64,000 nt of DNA from Streptomyces piniterrae (lineage in GTDB: Bacteria; Actinomycetota; Actinomycetes; Streptomycetales; Streptomycetaceae). Both the position numbers and the translations under genes were made by a program. This document shows positions 8,246-16,504 of this stretch, piece after piece. The stretch is taken from positions 186,001-250,000 of the forward strand of contig NZ_SUMB01000009.1 in NCBI RefSeq assembly GCF_005048155.1, given 5' to 3'. A model generated the notes under the pieces. That model ran no database searches. It was not told the DNA's origin and saw nothing but the letters and a program-made list of their open reading frames with translations. Position 1 is the first letter of the stretch. Each line of letters opens with the position of its first letter.

Positions 8246-9601
8246 ATGAGCACGACCCATGATGTTGAGAGCGTTATCGACGCGGGTGCCACCTCGCTGC
8301 TGCGTTTCGCCACCGCGGGCTCCGTCGACGACGGCAAGTCGACCCTGGTCGGCCGGCTGCTGCACGACTCCAAGTCGGTGCTCGCCGACCAGCTGGAGGC
8401 CGTCGAGCACGCCTCCCGCAACCGCGGCCAGGAGGCGCCCGACCTGGCGCTGCTGACCGACGGGCTGCGCGCCGAGCGCGAGCAGGGCATCACCATCGAC
8501 GTCGCCTACCGCTACTTCGCGACCCCGCGGCGCCGCTTCATCCTCGCCGACACCCCCGGGCATGTGCAGTACACCCGCAACATGGTCACCGGCGCCTCCA
8601 CCGCCGAGCTGGCCGTGGTGCTGGTCGACGCCCGTAACGGCGTGGTCGAGCAGACCCGCCGGCACGCCGCGGTCGCCGCCCTGCTCCGCGTCCCGCACGT
8701 CGTCCTCGCCGTCAACAAGATGGACCTCGTCGACTACGCGGAGCCCGTCTTCGCCGCCATCGCCGAGGAGTTCACGACGTACGCGGCCTCGCTGGGCGTC
8801 CCGGAGATCACCGCGATCCCGATCTCCGCGCTGGCCGGCGACAACGTCGTGACGCCGTCCGCCAACATGGACTGGTACGGCGGTCCGACCGTGCTGGAGC
8901 ACCTGGAGACGGTGCCCGTCGTCGCCGACCCGTCGGACGACCCCGGCCGCTTCCCGGTCCAGTACGTCATCCGCCCGCAGACCGCGGAGCACCCCGACTA
9001 CCGCGGCTACGCGGGCCAGATCGCCTCCGGCGTGCTGCGCGTCGGCGACGCGGTGACCGTGCTGCCCTCGGGCCGCACGAGCACCATCGAGGCGATCGAC
9101 GCGCTCGGGCAGGCCGTGGACGTCGCCTGGGCGCCGCAGTCGGTCACCGTCCGGCTCACCGACGACGTCGACATCTCCCGTGGCGACCTGATCACCCCGA
9201 CCGCCTCGGCGCCGGCCACCTCGCAGGACATCGAGGCGACCATCTGCCATGTGGCGGACCGTCCGCTGACCGTCGGCCAGCGGGTGCTGCTCAAGCACAC
9301 CACCCGCACGGTCAAGGCGATCGTCAAGGAGATCCCGTCCCGGCTGACGCTGGACGACCTCTCCCAGCACCCGGCGCCCGGCGAGCTGGTCGCCAACGAC
9401 ATCGGACGGATCAAGGTCCGCACGGCCGAGCCGCTGGCCCTGGACGCCTACGCGGACTCCCGCCGTACCGGCTCGTTCCTGCTAATCGACCCGGCCGACG
9501 GCACGACGCTGACCGCGGGCATGGCGGGCACCGCCTTCGCGGAGGCGGCCGCGGACGCCGCTCCGGCCACCGAAGCCGACGACGAGGGATGGGACTTCTG
9601 A
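8246..9601 (+). CDS. cysN: Sulfate adenylyltransferase subunit 1 (GTPase)
   Basis: A 451-residue EF-Tu-like GTPase that drives APS synthesis by CysD. Motifs are G1 GSVDDGKSTL, G2/switch EREQGITIDVAYRYF, G3 DTPGH and G4 NKMD, followed by two beta-barrel domains. The length is that of CysN alone, without a fused CysC domain, consistent with the separate cysC. ATG 8246 lies 2 bases after the cysD stop. Confidence 0.95.
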   Translation: MSTTHDVESVIDAGATSLLRFATAGSVDDGKSTLVGRLLHDSKSVLADQLEAVEHASRNRGQEAPDLALLTDGLRAEREQGITIDVAYRYFATPRRRFILADTPGHVQYTRNMVTGASTAELAVVLVDARNGVVEQTRRHAAVAALLRVPHVVLAVNKMDLVDYAEPVFAAIAEEFTTYAASLGVPEITAIPISALAGDNVVTPSANMDWYGGPTVLEHLETVPVVADPSDDPGRFPVQYVIRPQTAEHPDYRGYAGQIASGVLRVGDAVTVLPSGRTSTIEAIDALGQAVDVAWAPQSVTVRLTDDVDISRGDLITPTASAPATSQDIEATICHVADRPLTVGQRVLLKHTTRTVKAIVKEIPSRLTLDDLSQHPAPGELVANDIGRIKVRTAEPLALDAYADSRRTGSFLLIDPADGTTLTAGMAGTAFAEAAADAAPATEADDEGWDF

Positions 9602-9603
9602 AA

Positions 9604-9705
9604 ATGCTCAAGGACTTCTTCTCGACCTTCGCGAAGGAGGGCGGCCGGGTAGGCAGCGGCGCCCTTGGGAGCGGCCAGGGCGGAGTCGGCCGATGTGTGT
9701 GCTGA
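9604..9705 (+). CDS. Candidate Cys-terminated small ORF (uORF)
   Basis: A 33-codon ORF starting MLKDFFSTFAKEGG two bases after the cysN stop. Its last three codons are Cys-Val-Cys before TGA. Two Cys codons directly before a stop, placed between cysteine-synthesis genes and a sulfur importer, resemble Cys-responsive uORFs. The ribosome site is weak, although coupling to cysN termination could replace it. Without comparative data this is a candidate only. Confidence 0.4.
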   Translation: MLKDFFSTFAKEGGRVGSGALGSGQGGVGRCVC

Positions 9706-9773
9706 CGATGCTCGACTCCGTGCCCCCCACACCCCACTTCCGAAGATCGACTGAACTGCCGGGCGCGCCATAG
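9693..9773 (+). CDS. Candidate leader ORF before sulfonate importer
   Basis: A 26-codon ORF beginning MCVLTMLDS and ending ELPGAP, overlapping the previous small ORF in another frame. Codon 2 is Cys. Its TAG stop falls in the loop of a hairpin (9759-9790), a layout that could couple its translation to ssuA expression. There is no strong ribosome site. Confidence 0.3.
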   Translation: MCVLTMLDSVPPTPHFRRSTELPGAP

Positions 9774-9790
9774 AGAGGCGCGCAACCCGG
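9759..9790 (+). promoter_or_regulatory. Hairpin in 5' leader of sulfonate importer
   Basis: CCGGGCGCGCC pairs with GGCGCG-CAA-CCCGG around a 7-base loop, 22 bases before the GTG of the binding protein. It lacks a U-tract, so it may be a processing or translation-control element rather than a terminator. Confidence 0.35.
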
Positions 9791-9812
9791 CCCTCCGAGA
9801 GGAACTCCTCCC

Positions 9813-10922
9813 GTGTCTGCCGTTCGCTTCCGCCTTTTGGCGGCCGCCGCCACCGTCCCCGTCCTCGTAGCCGCGCTGGGTGCCTGCGGCTATGGCTCCG
9901 ATGCCAAGAAGAACACCGCGGCCAATGTCGCCCCCAAGGGCGCGAAGATCGACGGGCTCGACCAGGTCAAGATCGGGCTCTTTGGCAACACCACGCACGC
10001 CACCCCGCTGATCGGCCTCCAGAAGGGCCTGTTCCAGAAGGAACTGGGCGGCACTGAGGTCAAGTCCTCCATCTTCAACGCCGGCCCCGCCGAGATCGAA
10101 GCCCTCAACTCGGGTGCCATCGACATCGGTTGGATCGGCCCCTCCCCCTCGATCAATGGCTGGGTCAAGTCGCACGGCAAGAGCCTGAAGATCATCTCGG
10201 GTTCGGCGTCCGGCGGTGTCTCGCTGGTGGTCAACCCCAAGAAGATCAAGAGCCTGGACGACCTCAAGGGCAAGACGATCGCCACCCCGCAGCTCGGGAA
10301 CACCCAGGACGTGGCGCTGCTGAACTACCTGGCCGACAAGGGCTACAAGGTCGACGCCACCTCCGGCAAGGGCGACGTCACCATCCAGCGCACCGACAAC
10401 AAGGTGACGCCCACCGCCTTCGAGCAGGGCTCCATCGACGGCGCCTGGGTGCCGGAGCCGACGGCCTCCAAGCTCGTCGCCGCGGGCGGCAAGTCGATCC
10501 TGGACGAGAAGAAGCTGTGGAAGAACGGCAAGTTCGTCATCACGAACGTGATCGTCTCCCAGTCGTTCCTCAAGGAGCACCCCAAGGTCGTCGAGGCGGT
10601 GCTGCGCGGTTCGGTGAAGACCAACGCCTGGATCCGGTCCAACCCGGTAGACGCGCGTGAGGCCCTCAACGCCAAGCTCGCCGACCCGAAGATCGCGGGC
10701 AAGGCCCTGCCGGCCAACGTCATCGACCCGGCGTTCAAGAACGTCGACATCACCGATGACCCGCTGGCCGCGACCCTCCAGGAGGAGGCCGACCACGCCG
10801 TCAAGGCCGGTCTGCTGACGAAGCCCGACCTCAAGGGCATCTACGACCTCACGCTGCTGAACAAGGTGCTGAAGGCCGAGGGCAGGCCGCAGGTCGACGA
10901 CGCCGGCCTCGGCAGCAAGTAA
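9813..10922 (+). CDS. ssuA: Sulfonate-type ABC transporter substrate-binding lipoprotein
   Basis: A 369-residue lipoprotein with an N-terminal signal ending in the lipobox LGAC. It has the SsuA/TauA-type periplasmic-binding fold (GLFGNTTHATPLIGLQKGLF at the N terminus, NSGAIDIGWIGPSPSINGW, then the hinge and second lobe). It likely captures sulfonates or taurine outside the membrane for the ATPase and permease encoded next. Its place directly after cysDN supports an organosulfur or sulfate-group substrate; the exact ligand cannot be read. GTG 9813 has AGAGGAA upstream. Confidence 0.88.
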   Translation: MSAVRFRLLAAAATVPVLVAALGACGYGSDAKKNTAANVAPKGAKIDGLDQVKIGLFGNTTHATPLIGLQKGLFQKELGGTEVKSSIFNAGPAEIEALNSGAIDIGWIGPSPSINGWVKSHGKSLKIISGSASGGVSLVVNPKKIKSLDDLKGKTIATPQLGNTQDVALLNYLADKGYKVDATSGKGDVTIQRTDNKVTPTAFEQGSIDGAWVPEPTASKLVAAGGKSILDEKKLWKNGKFVITNVIVSQSFLKEHPKVVEAVLRGSVKTNAWIRSNPVDAREALNAKLADPKIAGKALPANVIDPAFKNVDITDDPLAATLQEEADHAVKAGLLTKPDLKGIYDLTLLNKVLKAEGRPQVDDAGLGSK

Positions 10923-10965
10923 CTCCCGCACCATCAGCACCGCAGTCCCCCAGGAGGTGACACCG

Positions 10966-11793
10966 ATGACGACCACCACGCTCACGAAGCAGCCCGCCAC
11001 GGCGGACCCGGGCACCACCCGTCCGTACGCCGCTCGCATCGACCATGTCTCGAAGTCGTTCGGCCGTCCCGGCGCGCAGCAGCAAGTGCTGGACGACATC
11101 AGCATCGATGTCGCACCCGGCGAGTTCGTCTGCCTCCTGGGGGCCTCGGGCTGCGGCAAGTCCACCCTTCTCAACCTCGTGGCCGGCCTGGACGCGCCGT
11201 CCGCCGGCGCCATAGAGACGCCCGGCGGCCGGCCGGCCCTGATGTTCCAGGAACACGCGCTGTTCCCGTGGCTGACCGCGGGCCGCAACATCGAACTGGC
11301 CCTCCGGATGCGCGGCGTACCGCGCGCCGAGCGCCGCGACGAGGCCGAGCGGCTGCTCGAACTCGTCCGGCTCAAGGGCGCGTACGGCAAGCGCGTGCAC
11401 GAGCTGTCCGGCGGCATGCGCCAGCGCGTCGCGATGGCCCGCGCCCTCGCCCAGGACAGCCAACTGCTCCTGATGGACGAGCCGTTCGCCGCGCTCGACG
11501 CCATCACCCGGGACGTCCTGCACGACGAACTGACCCGCATCTGGAGCGCCGCCAACGACGACGCCTCCGGCACGGGCAACCTCTCCGTCCTCTTCGTCAC
11601 CCACAACGTCCGCGAGGCCGTACGGCTCGCCCAGCGGGTGGTGCTGCTCTCCTCCCGCCCCGGCCGGATCGCCCGCGAGTGGCAGGTGGACATCCCGCAG
11701 CCGCGCCGCATCGAAGACGCCGCGGTCGCCGACCTTTCCGTCGAGATCACCGAACAGCTCCGTGGGGAGATCCGCCGCCATGGCCAGCACTGA
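10966..11793 (+). CDS. ssuB: Sulfonate-type ABC transporter ATP-binding protein
   Basis: A 275-residue ABC ATPase with Walker A GASGCGKST, the Q-loop MFQEHALFPW, signature LSGGMRQRVAMARAL, Walker B LLLMDEPFAALD and H-loop FVTHNVREA. This is the nitrate/sulfonate/taurine importer subfamily. ATG 10966 lies six bases after a perfect AGGAGGTG. Its end overlaps the permease start by 14 bases. Confidence 0.9.
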   Translation: MTTTTLTKQPATADPGTTRPYAARIDHVSKSFGRPGAQQQVLDDISIDVAPGEFVCLLGASGCGKSTLLNLVAGLDAPSAGAIETPGGRPALMFQEHALFPWLTAGRNIELALRMRGVPRAERRDEAERLLELVRLKGAYGKRVHELSGGMRQRVAMARALAQDSQLLLMDEPFAALDAITRDVLHDELTRIWSAANDDASGTGNLSVLFVTHNVREAVRLAQRVVLLSSRPGRIAREWQVDIPQPRRIEDAAVADLSVEITEQLRGEIRRHGQH

Positions 11794-12724
11794 GACCAAG
11801 GCCCAGCCCGCCACCGCGAAGGCCGACGACCCGGACCGCGCCGGCGGCACCACAGCCGGTGACGCCTCCGCCGATCTCGCCGGTCTGGAGGCCGGGCTCG
11901 ACGCCCTGGAATCCACCGTCGTCGCCAGGCAGCCGTGGCTGCGCACCATCGTCGCAAAGTCGTTTCCTCCCCTCATCGCCATCGCGATCGTTCTCGCGCT
12001 CTGGCAGCTCGCCTACCACCTCGAACTCAAGCCGCACTACCTGCTGCCGAGCCCGATCGACGTGGCCCGGTCACTGCAACAGAAGTGGTTCGAAGGCACC
12101 CTGTTGGGCTTCGTCTGGACCAGCGTCTCCCGCGGCGCCCTCGGCTTCCTCGCCTCGGTCGCCATCGGCACTTTGCTCGGGCTGATCGTCGCCCAGGTCA
12201 AGGTCGTACGGGCCGCGGTCGGGCCGATCCTGAGCGGTCTGCAGTCCCTGCCCTCGGTGGCCTGGGTCCCGGCGGCGATCATCTGGTTCGGGCTGAGCGA
12301 CGCGACCATCTACGCGGTGGTACTGCTCGGCGCCGTCCCGTCCATCGCCAACGGTCTGGTGGCCGGTGTCGACCAGATCTCTCCTCTCTATCTGCGGGCG
12401 GGCCGCACCATCGGTGCGAGCGGTCTTGCCGGCGTACGGCATGTGCTGCTGCCGGCCGCGCTGCCCGGCTACATCGCCGGACTGAAGCAGGGCTGGGCGT
12501 TCTCCTGGCGTTCCCTGATGGCCGCCGAACTCATCGTCAACGCGGCCGACCTGGGCACCGGTCTGGGCCAGCTCCTGGAGCAGGGCCGGGAGCTCCAGGA
12601 CATGTCCTGGGTGCTGTCCGCGATCCTGCTGATCCTGATCGTCGGTATCGGTATCGAGCTGCTGATCTTCGCCCCGATCGAGCGCCGCGTCCTGCGCAGC
12701 CGCGGCCTCCTCGTCAAGAGCTGA
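11780..12724 (+). CDS. ssuC: Sulfonate-type ABC transporter permease
   Basis: A 314-residue inner-membrane permease of the SsuC/TauC family. It has an N-terminal extension of about 60 hydrophilic residues, then about six transmembrane helices. The EAA-like loop reads RTIGASGLAGVRHVLLPAALPGYIAGLKQGWAFSW. ATG 11780 follows GGGGAGA and lies inside the end of ssuB, indicating coupled translation. Confidence 0.9.
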   Translation: MASTETKAQPATAKADDPDRAGGTTAGDASADLAGLEAGLDALESTVVARQPWLRTIVAKSFPPLIAIAIVLALWQLAYHLELKPHYLLPSPIDVARSLQQKWFEGTLLGFVWTSVSRGALGFLASVAIGTLLGLIVAQVKVVRAAVGPILSGLQSLPSVAWVPAAIIWFGLSDATIYAVVLLGAVPSIANGLVAGVDQISPLYLRAGRTIGASGLAGVRHVLLPAALPGYIAGLKQGWAFSWRSLMAAELIVNAADLGTGLGQLLEQGRELQDMSWVLSAILLILIVGIGIELLIFAPIERRVLRSRGLLVKS

Positions 12725-12727
12725 ACC

Positions 12728-13516
12728 ATGCACGCACGCCCCACTCACCCCACTCTTCTCGTCATCGCCCACGGCAGCCGCGACCCGCGGCACGCGGCGA
12801 CCGTCTCCGCGCTCTGCGCGCGGGTACGGGCGCTGCGGCCGGGGCTGCGGGTCGAGGTCGGCTATCTCGACTTCAACGCGCCCAGCGTGCCCCGGGTGCT
12901 GGAGCGGCTGTCGGCCGAGGGCGTGCGTGACGTGGTGGCCCTGCCTCTCCTCCTTACTCGCGCCTTCCACGCGAAGTCCGATATTCCGTCGGTGCTGCGG
13001 GAGGCCGCGCTGCGGCTGCCCCTGCTGACCATCCACCAGGCCGAGGTGCTCGGCCCTTCGTCCCTCCTGACCGCCGCCTTGGAGCGCCGGCTGGAGGAAG
13101 CCGGGCTGCGGCCCGGTGACCGCCGCTCGACCGGGGTCGTACTGGCCTCGGCGGGCTCCTCAGACCCGGAGGCGATCGCAGTGATCGCTGAAACCGCGCG
13201 GGAGTGGCGGCGCACTGCTCACTGGTGTGCCGTGCGTCCTGCGTTCGCCTCCGCCGCTTCCCCCGCCACAGGCGTCCTTCGCACAGCGGACGCCGTACGG
13301 GCCCTGCGGGCCGAAGGCGTCGACCGGGTGGCCGTCGCCCCTTACGTCATCGCGCCGGGCTTCCTCCCGGACCGCATCGCCGCCGGTGCCCGCGAGGCCG
13401 GCGCCGACATCCTCGCGCCGGTGCTCGGTCCCGCCCCGGAGCTGGCCCGCCTCCTCCTCCGCCGCTACGACGAGTCGGCCTCGGCACGCCTGGATGTGCC
13501 TGCGCTGGTGGCCTGA
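12728..13516 (+). CDS. Sirohydrochlorin chelatase (CbiX/SirB-like)
   Basis: A 262-residue two-domain chelatase. The N-terminal half starts TLLVIAHGSRDPRHAAT, containing the metal-coordinating His of the CbiX/SirB family, and VALPLLLTRAFHAKSDIP holds a second conserved His. It probably inserts iron into sirohydrochlorin to make siroheme, the cofactor of SirA, which explains its place 3 bases after ssuC at the end of the sulfur operon. A cobalt chelatase role is possible but less likely in this context. Confidence 0.88.
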   Translation: MHARPTHPTLLVIAHGSRDPRHAATVSALCARVRALRPGLRVEVGYLDFNAPSVPRVLERLSAEGVRDVVALPLLLTRAFHAKSDIPSVLREAALRLPLLTIHQAEVLGPSSLLTAALERRLEEAGLRPGDRRSTGVVLASAGSSDPEAIAVIAETAREWRRTAHWCAVRPAFASAASPATGVLRTADAVRALRAEGVDRVAVAPYVIAPGFLPDRIAAGAREAGADILAPVLGPAPELARLLLRRYDESASARLDVPALVA

Positions 13517-13549
13517 GGCGGCACCGCGCGACACGGCCATGGCCGCCGC

Positions 13550-14635
13550 TCATACGGCCGCCGCGGTCCTCCCCGGCCGGAAATCGGCGCGGCCTTTCTC
13601 GTAGACGGTGAGGCCCCGCGCCAAGTGCAGCGGCACCAGCAGGAGTTCGACGATAAGCGCCTTCCAGGCGTAGACGAGATTGACGGCCTTGGTCGCATAG
13701 ACGCAGGGGATGTTCAACAGGACGCCCAGGAGCGGGAGTTTGCGTCGTCTGGCGGCGTAGATCAATGGTGGCGTGGTCAGCAGCATCTCGGCTCCGGCCC
13801 ACCAGGCGAAGACGACCAGCGGCGGCTGGTCCGTCGTCGCGGCGGCCACGAAGGGTGTGGCCCACCAGAAGGGCGCGGTGAGGATCTCCAGGAGAGCGAG
13901 CAGCACCCAGACCGCCAGCAGGGGTTTGCGGACGATCAACCGCCCGAGGTGGAGCCGGACGTTCTGACAGAAGCCGGCCATCCAGCGCCAGACCTGTTTG
14001 CGCAGATAGGTGAGGTCTTCCGGGTCCGCGGCCAGAGCGACCGCATCGGAGACGTAGACCGCGCGTCTGCCCGCGATCTGCTGCGACCAGGTGTAGTCCA
14101 TGTCCTCGACGATGGTCCGCTCGGGGAATCCGCCGAAGGCCACCAGATCGTCGCGCCGGAAGACGGAGCAGCAACCCGAGCACACCATGGGGCTGTTGGC
14201 GCGGGCCTGGATGGGCCTGTGCCAGTGGAACCCGAAGAGGTACTCGGTGGACCGGCCGCGTTCCCAGATGGTGCGGGTGTGGCGGGTGCGGACCGTGCCC
14301 GCGGCGACCGAGACGCTGGGGTCGTCGAAGGCGGGGAGGATGGTCTCGATGTAGTCCGGTGCGAGGACGGTGTCCGCGTCGACGGCCAGTACGAGGTCGG
14401 TGGTGCAGTGCGGAAGGGCGTAGTTCTGTGCCTTGGCCTTGCTGCCCAAGTTCCGCGGCGGGCGGAGCACGGTCACGTCGTGTGACGCCGCCACCTCGCC
14501 CGTACGGTCGGTGGAGGCGTCGTCCACGACCAGGACGCGGTCAGCCGGGACCGTTTGCCGGGCAAGGGATTCCAGCGTGGCCGGCAGCCCCTCCTCCTCG
14601 TTGTGAGCTGGGACGATGATGGTGATGGTGTGCAT
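13550..14635 (-). CDS. Membrane-bound family 2 glycosyltransferase
   Basis: A 361-residue processive-type GT2 enzyme. The N-terminal cytosolic GT-A domain has VVDDASTDRTGE, the metal-binding DADT, the acceptor-site EDMD and the QVWRW (QxxRW) motif of hyaluronan/cellulose/chitin synthase-like enzymes. Three or four transmembrane helices follow (about residues 230-340). It should polymerise or transfer a UDP-sugar at the membrane; the polysaccharide is unknown. ATG 14635 has a GGGGGAG ribosome site. A small membrane ORF overlaps its start. Confidence 0.85.
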   Translation of the reverse strand: MHTITIIVPAHNEEEGLPATLESLARQTVPADRVLVVDDASTDRTGEVAASHDVTVLRPPRNLGSKAKAQNYALPHCTTDLVLAVDADTVLAPDYIETILPAFDDPSVSVAAGTVRTRHTRTIWERGRSTEYLFGFHWHRPIQARANSPMVCSGCCSVFRRDDLVAFGGFPERTIVEDMDYTWSQQIAGRRAVYVSDAVALAADPEDLTYLRKQVWRWMAGFCQNVRLHLGRLIVRKPLLAVWVLLALLEILTAPFWWATPFVAAATTDQPPLVVFAWWAGAEMLLTTPPLIYAARRRKLPLLGVLLNIPCVYATKAVNLVYAWKALIVELLLVPLHLARGLTVYEKGRADFRPGRTAAAV

Positions 14636-14741
14636 GTTGGGCTCCCCCTGTCCTGCGGATCCTGCCGGCTGCGACGACGGTCAGGCCGATCGCGCCGTAG
14701 ACGATGGTGCTGATGCCGATGAATGGCAGTCCTCCGTGCAT
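14541..14741 (-). CDS. Possible small membrane protein overlapping the glycosyltransferase
   Basis: A 66-residue ORF starting MHGGLPFIGISTIVYGAIGL. The first 30 residues form a convincing single transmembrane helix ending in GRIRR; the rest is read out of frame across the glycosyltransferase start and is low complexity. If real, it would be an accessory membrane peptide coupled to the transferase. A frameshift or chance overlap cannot be excluded. Confidence 0.4.
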   Translation of the reverse strand: MHGGLPFIGISTIVYGAIGLTVVAAGRIRRTGGAQHAHHHHHRPSSQRGGGAAGHAGIPCPANGPG

Positions 14742-14819
14742 GTCACCGACGGTAGCGAGGTTCCGCGAGGAATGGTTTCGGAGGCACCCTCCTGTGGATA
14801 ACTCCGTTTCGCTGATTGC

Positions 14820-14870
14820 GGGTTGGGGTTGAGTGTTGGGGAGTGCGGGTTGGGGAGTGTGAGTTGGGGC
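14820..14870 (+). repeat. G-rich repeat with G-quadruplex potential
   Basis: About 50 bases of imperfect GGTTGGGG and GTTGGGGAGTG units with at least six tracts of three or four G on the plus strand, upstream of the minus-strand glycosyltransferase and downstream of the subtilisin terminator. It could fold into a G-quadruplex; function is unknown. Confidence 0.5.
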
Positions 14871-14889
14871 GCGGACGGCGTCGACACAC

Positions 14890-14938
14890 AAAAGCGCCGG
14901 CCGCCGCGCCCCGTGGGGGCGAGCGCGACGGCCGGCGT
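14890..14938 (-). terminator. Rho-independent terminator of the subtilisin gene
   Basis: In minus orientation, a GCCGGCCG-rich arm pairs with CGGCCGGC across a C-rich loop region, followed by GCTTTTGTGT. It starts 24 bases after the protease stop at 14962. The long GC stem with a T run is a good intrinsic terminator. Confidence 0.8.
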
Positions 14939-14961
14939 GTGGTGCTGAGGGTGTGAGCTGG

Positions 14962-16167
14962 TTACTCGGTGACCTTCAGCAGCTTGTTGGGCGTTCCCTC
15001 GCTCGGGTTCGTGATCTTGTCGGGAGTGGCGCCGTCCGTCAGGGCCTTGGCGACGTCTTCGGGCTTGGCGTCCTGGTGACCGGCCAGGTAGACCGCGGCG
15101 GCACCCACGACGTGCGGGGTGGCCATGGACGTACCGGAGATGATCTTGGTGCCCTCGTCGCTGTCGTTCCAGTCCGAGGTGATGTCGGAGCCGGGAGCGT
15201 AAAGGTCCACGACGCTGCCGAAGTTGGAGAAGTCGGACTGCTCGTCCTTGTCGGTGCTGGAGGCGACGGTGATGGCCTCCTTGACGCGGGCCGGGGAGCC
15301 CTGGCCGGCGTCGGTGGACTCGTTGCCCGCCGCGACGCCGAAGGTGACACCGGACTCGATGGCCTTCTTGACGGCCGCGTCGAGCGCCTCGTCCGCGCCG
15401 CCGCCGAGCGACATGTTGGCGACCGACGGGCCCTTGTGGTTCTTGGTCACCCAGTCGATACCGGCGACGACCTGCTCGGTGGTGCCGGAGCCCTGGTCGT
15501 CCAGCACGCGGACGGCCACGATCTTGGCCTTCTTGGCGACACCGTGCGCGGCGCCGGCGATGGTGCCCGCGACGTGCGTGCCGTGGCCGTTGCCGTCGTT
15601 GGCGTCGTCGTCGCCGTCCACGGCGTCGAAGCCGGAGGAGGCGCGGCCTTCGAAGTCCTTGTGCGTGGTGCGGACACCGGTGTCGATGACGTAGGCGGTG
15701 ACGCCCTCACCCGCGCTGTCGGGGTAGTTGTACTTCTTGTCGCCCTCGGTGTCCGCCTGGTCGATGCGGTCCAGGCCCCACGACGGCGGGTTGTCCTGGG
15801 TGCCGTCGATGTGGAACTTCTTGTTCTGGACGACCTTGTCGACGGCCGGGTCGGCGGCGAGGCGCTTGGCCTCTTCCTCGGTCAGGCCGCTGGTCGAGAA
15901 GCCGCCGACGGAGGAGTAGTTCCGCTTGACCTTGCCGCCGTACTTGTCGGCGAGGTCGCCGGTTTCGGCGGTGCGGACGGACTTCTTCAGCATGACGATG
16001 TAGCTGCCGTTCACGGCGCCCTTGGCCTCGGCCCCGTAGATCTTGCCCTGGGGGGCGGCGGGGGAGGCGCCGGCGGTGACCGCGGTGACGGCGGCGATAC
16101 CAGTGGCGGCGACCGCGGCGGTTATTGCCGTGATGAGCCGCTTCTTGCTGGAACGCTTGTGAGCCAT
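14962..16167 (-). CDS. Secreted subtilisin-like serine protease (S8)
   Basis: A 401-residue preproprotein. A Sec signal (KKRLITAITAAVAATGIAAVTAV, then ASPA) is followed by an I9 inhibitor propeptide (SYIVMLKKSVRTAE ... QNKKFHI) and the peptidase domain. The catalytic triad is Asp in VIDTGV, His in GHGTHVAG and Ser in GTSMATPH; the oxyanion Asn lies in AAGNES. It is a typical broad-specificity extracellular protease of the proteinase K subgroup. It has its own terminator, and a long upstream region carries a perfect inverted repeat. Confidence 0.95.
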   Translation of the reverse strand: MAHKRSSKKRLITAITAAVAATGIAAVTAVTAGASPAAPQGKIYGAEAKGAVNGSYIVMLKKSVRTAETGDLADKYGGKVKRNYSSVGGFSTSGLTEEEAKRLAADPAVDKVVQNKKFHIDGTQDNPPSWGLDRIDQADTEGDKKYNYPDSAGEGVTAYVIDTGVRTTHKDFEGRASSGFDAVDGDDDANDGNGHGTHVAGTIAGAAHGVAKKAKIVAVRVLDDQGSGTTEQVVAGIDWVTKNHKGPSVANMSLGGGADEALDAAVKKAIESGVTFGVAAGNESTDAGQGSPARVKEAITVASSTDKDEQSDFSNFGSVVDLYAPGSDITSDWNDSDEGTKIISGTSMATPHVVGAAAVYLAGHQDAKPEDVAKALTDGATPDKITNPSEGTPNKLLKVTE

Positions 16168-16504
16168 TGCGAGGGTTCTCCTCGTTCGTGGTGTGGGGGG
16201 AAAGCGTTGCGCAATAGCCCGCGGAGACCGGAAGATCTGCGTCGGACTGGTTCGAAACCCTGTCGGATTGACGGGTCCAATTCAAGGCCAGCCCGGCCGT
16301 GTGAGATAGGCAACAACTCTGCAAAAACTCGAAACCGGTTCAGAACTGGTCATAAAGAGCTGCTGAGTTGAAGCTGGGAGACTCAACTCTGTTTACATTC
16401 GCGTAACGGTGGGTGACATTACGCGAATCGCGCGTAAGGCCGGTTGGCCGGTATGGCAGGCTCGCGCCCCGCAAGATGTGTGTACGGAGGCGTGCCCGAG
16501 GCAG
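16168..16504. other. Upstream region of the subtilisin gene
   Basis: About 337 bases between the protease start and the end of the macrolide-type glycosyltransferase. It holds a perfect 10-bp inverted repeat (16397-16428) and a weaker ACCGGTT-CAG-AACTGGT repeat (16334-16350). The DNA is notably less GC-rich than the genes, as expected for a promoter. I see no gene in it. Confidence 0.6.
16397..16428. promoter_or_regulatory. Perfect inverted repeat ATTCGCGTAA-N12-TTACGCGAAT
   Basis: Two perfectly complementary 10-bp arms separated by 12 bases, with a further GCGTAA half-site just beyond (16432-16437). Arm centres are 22 bases apart, about two helical turns, as expected for a dimeric activator or repressor. 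It lies 230 bases upstream of the subtilisin start. The spacer also contains GTAAC and GTGAC, resembling MtrA-box elements. Confidence 0.55.
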
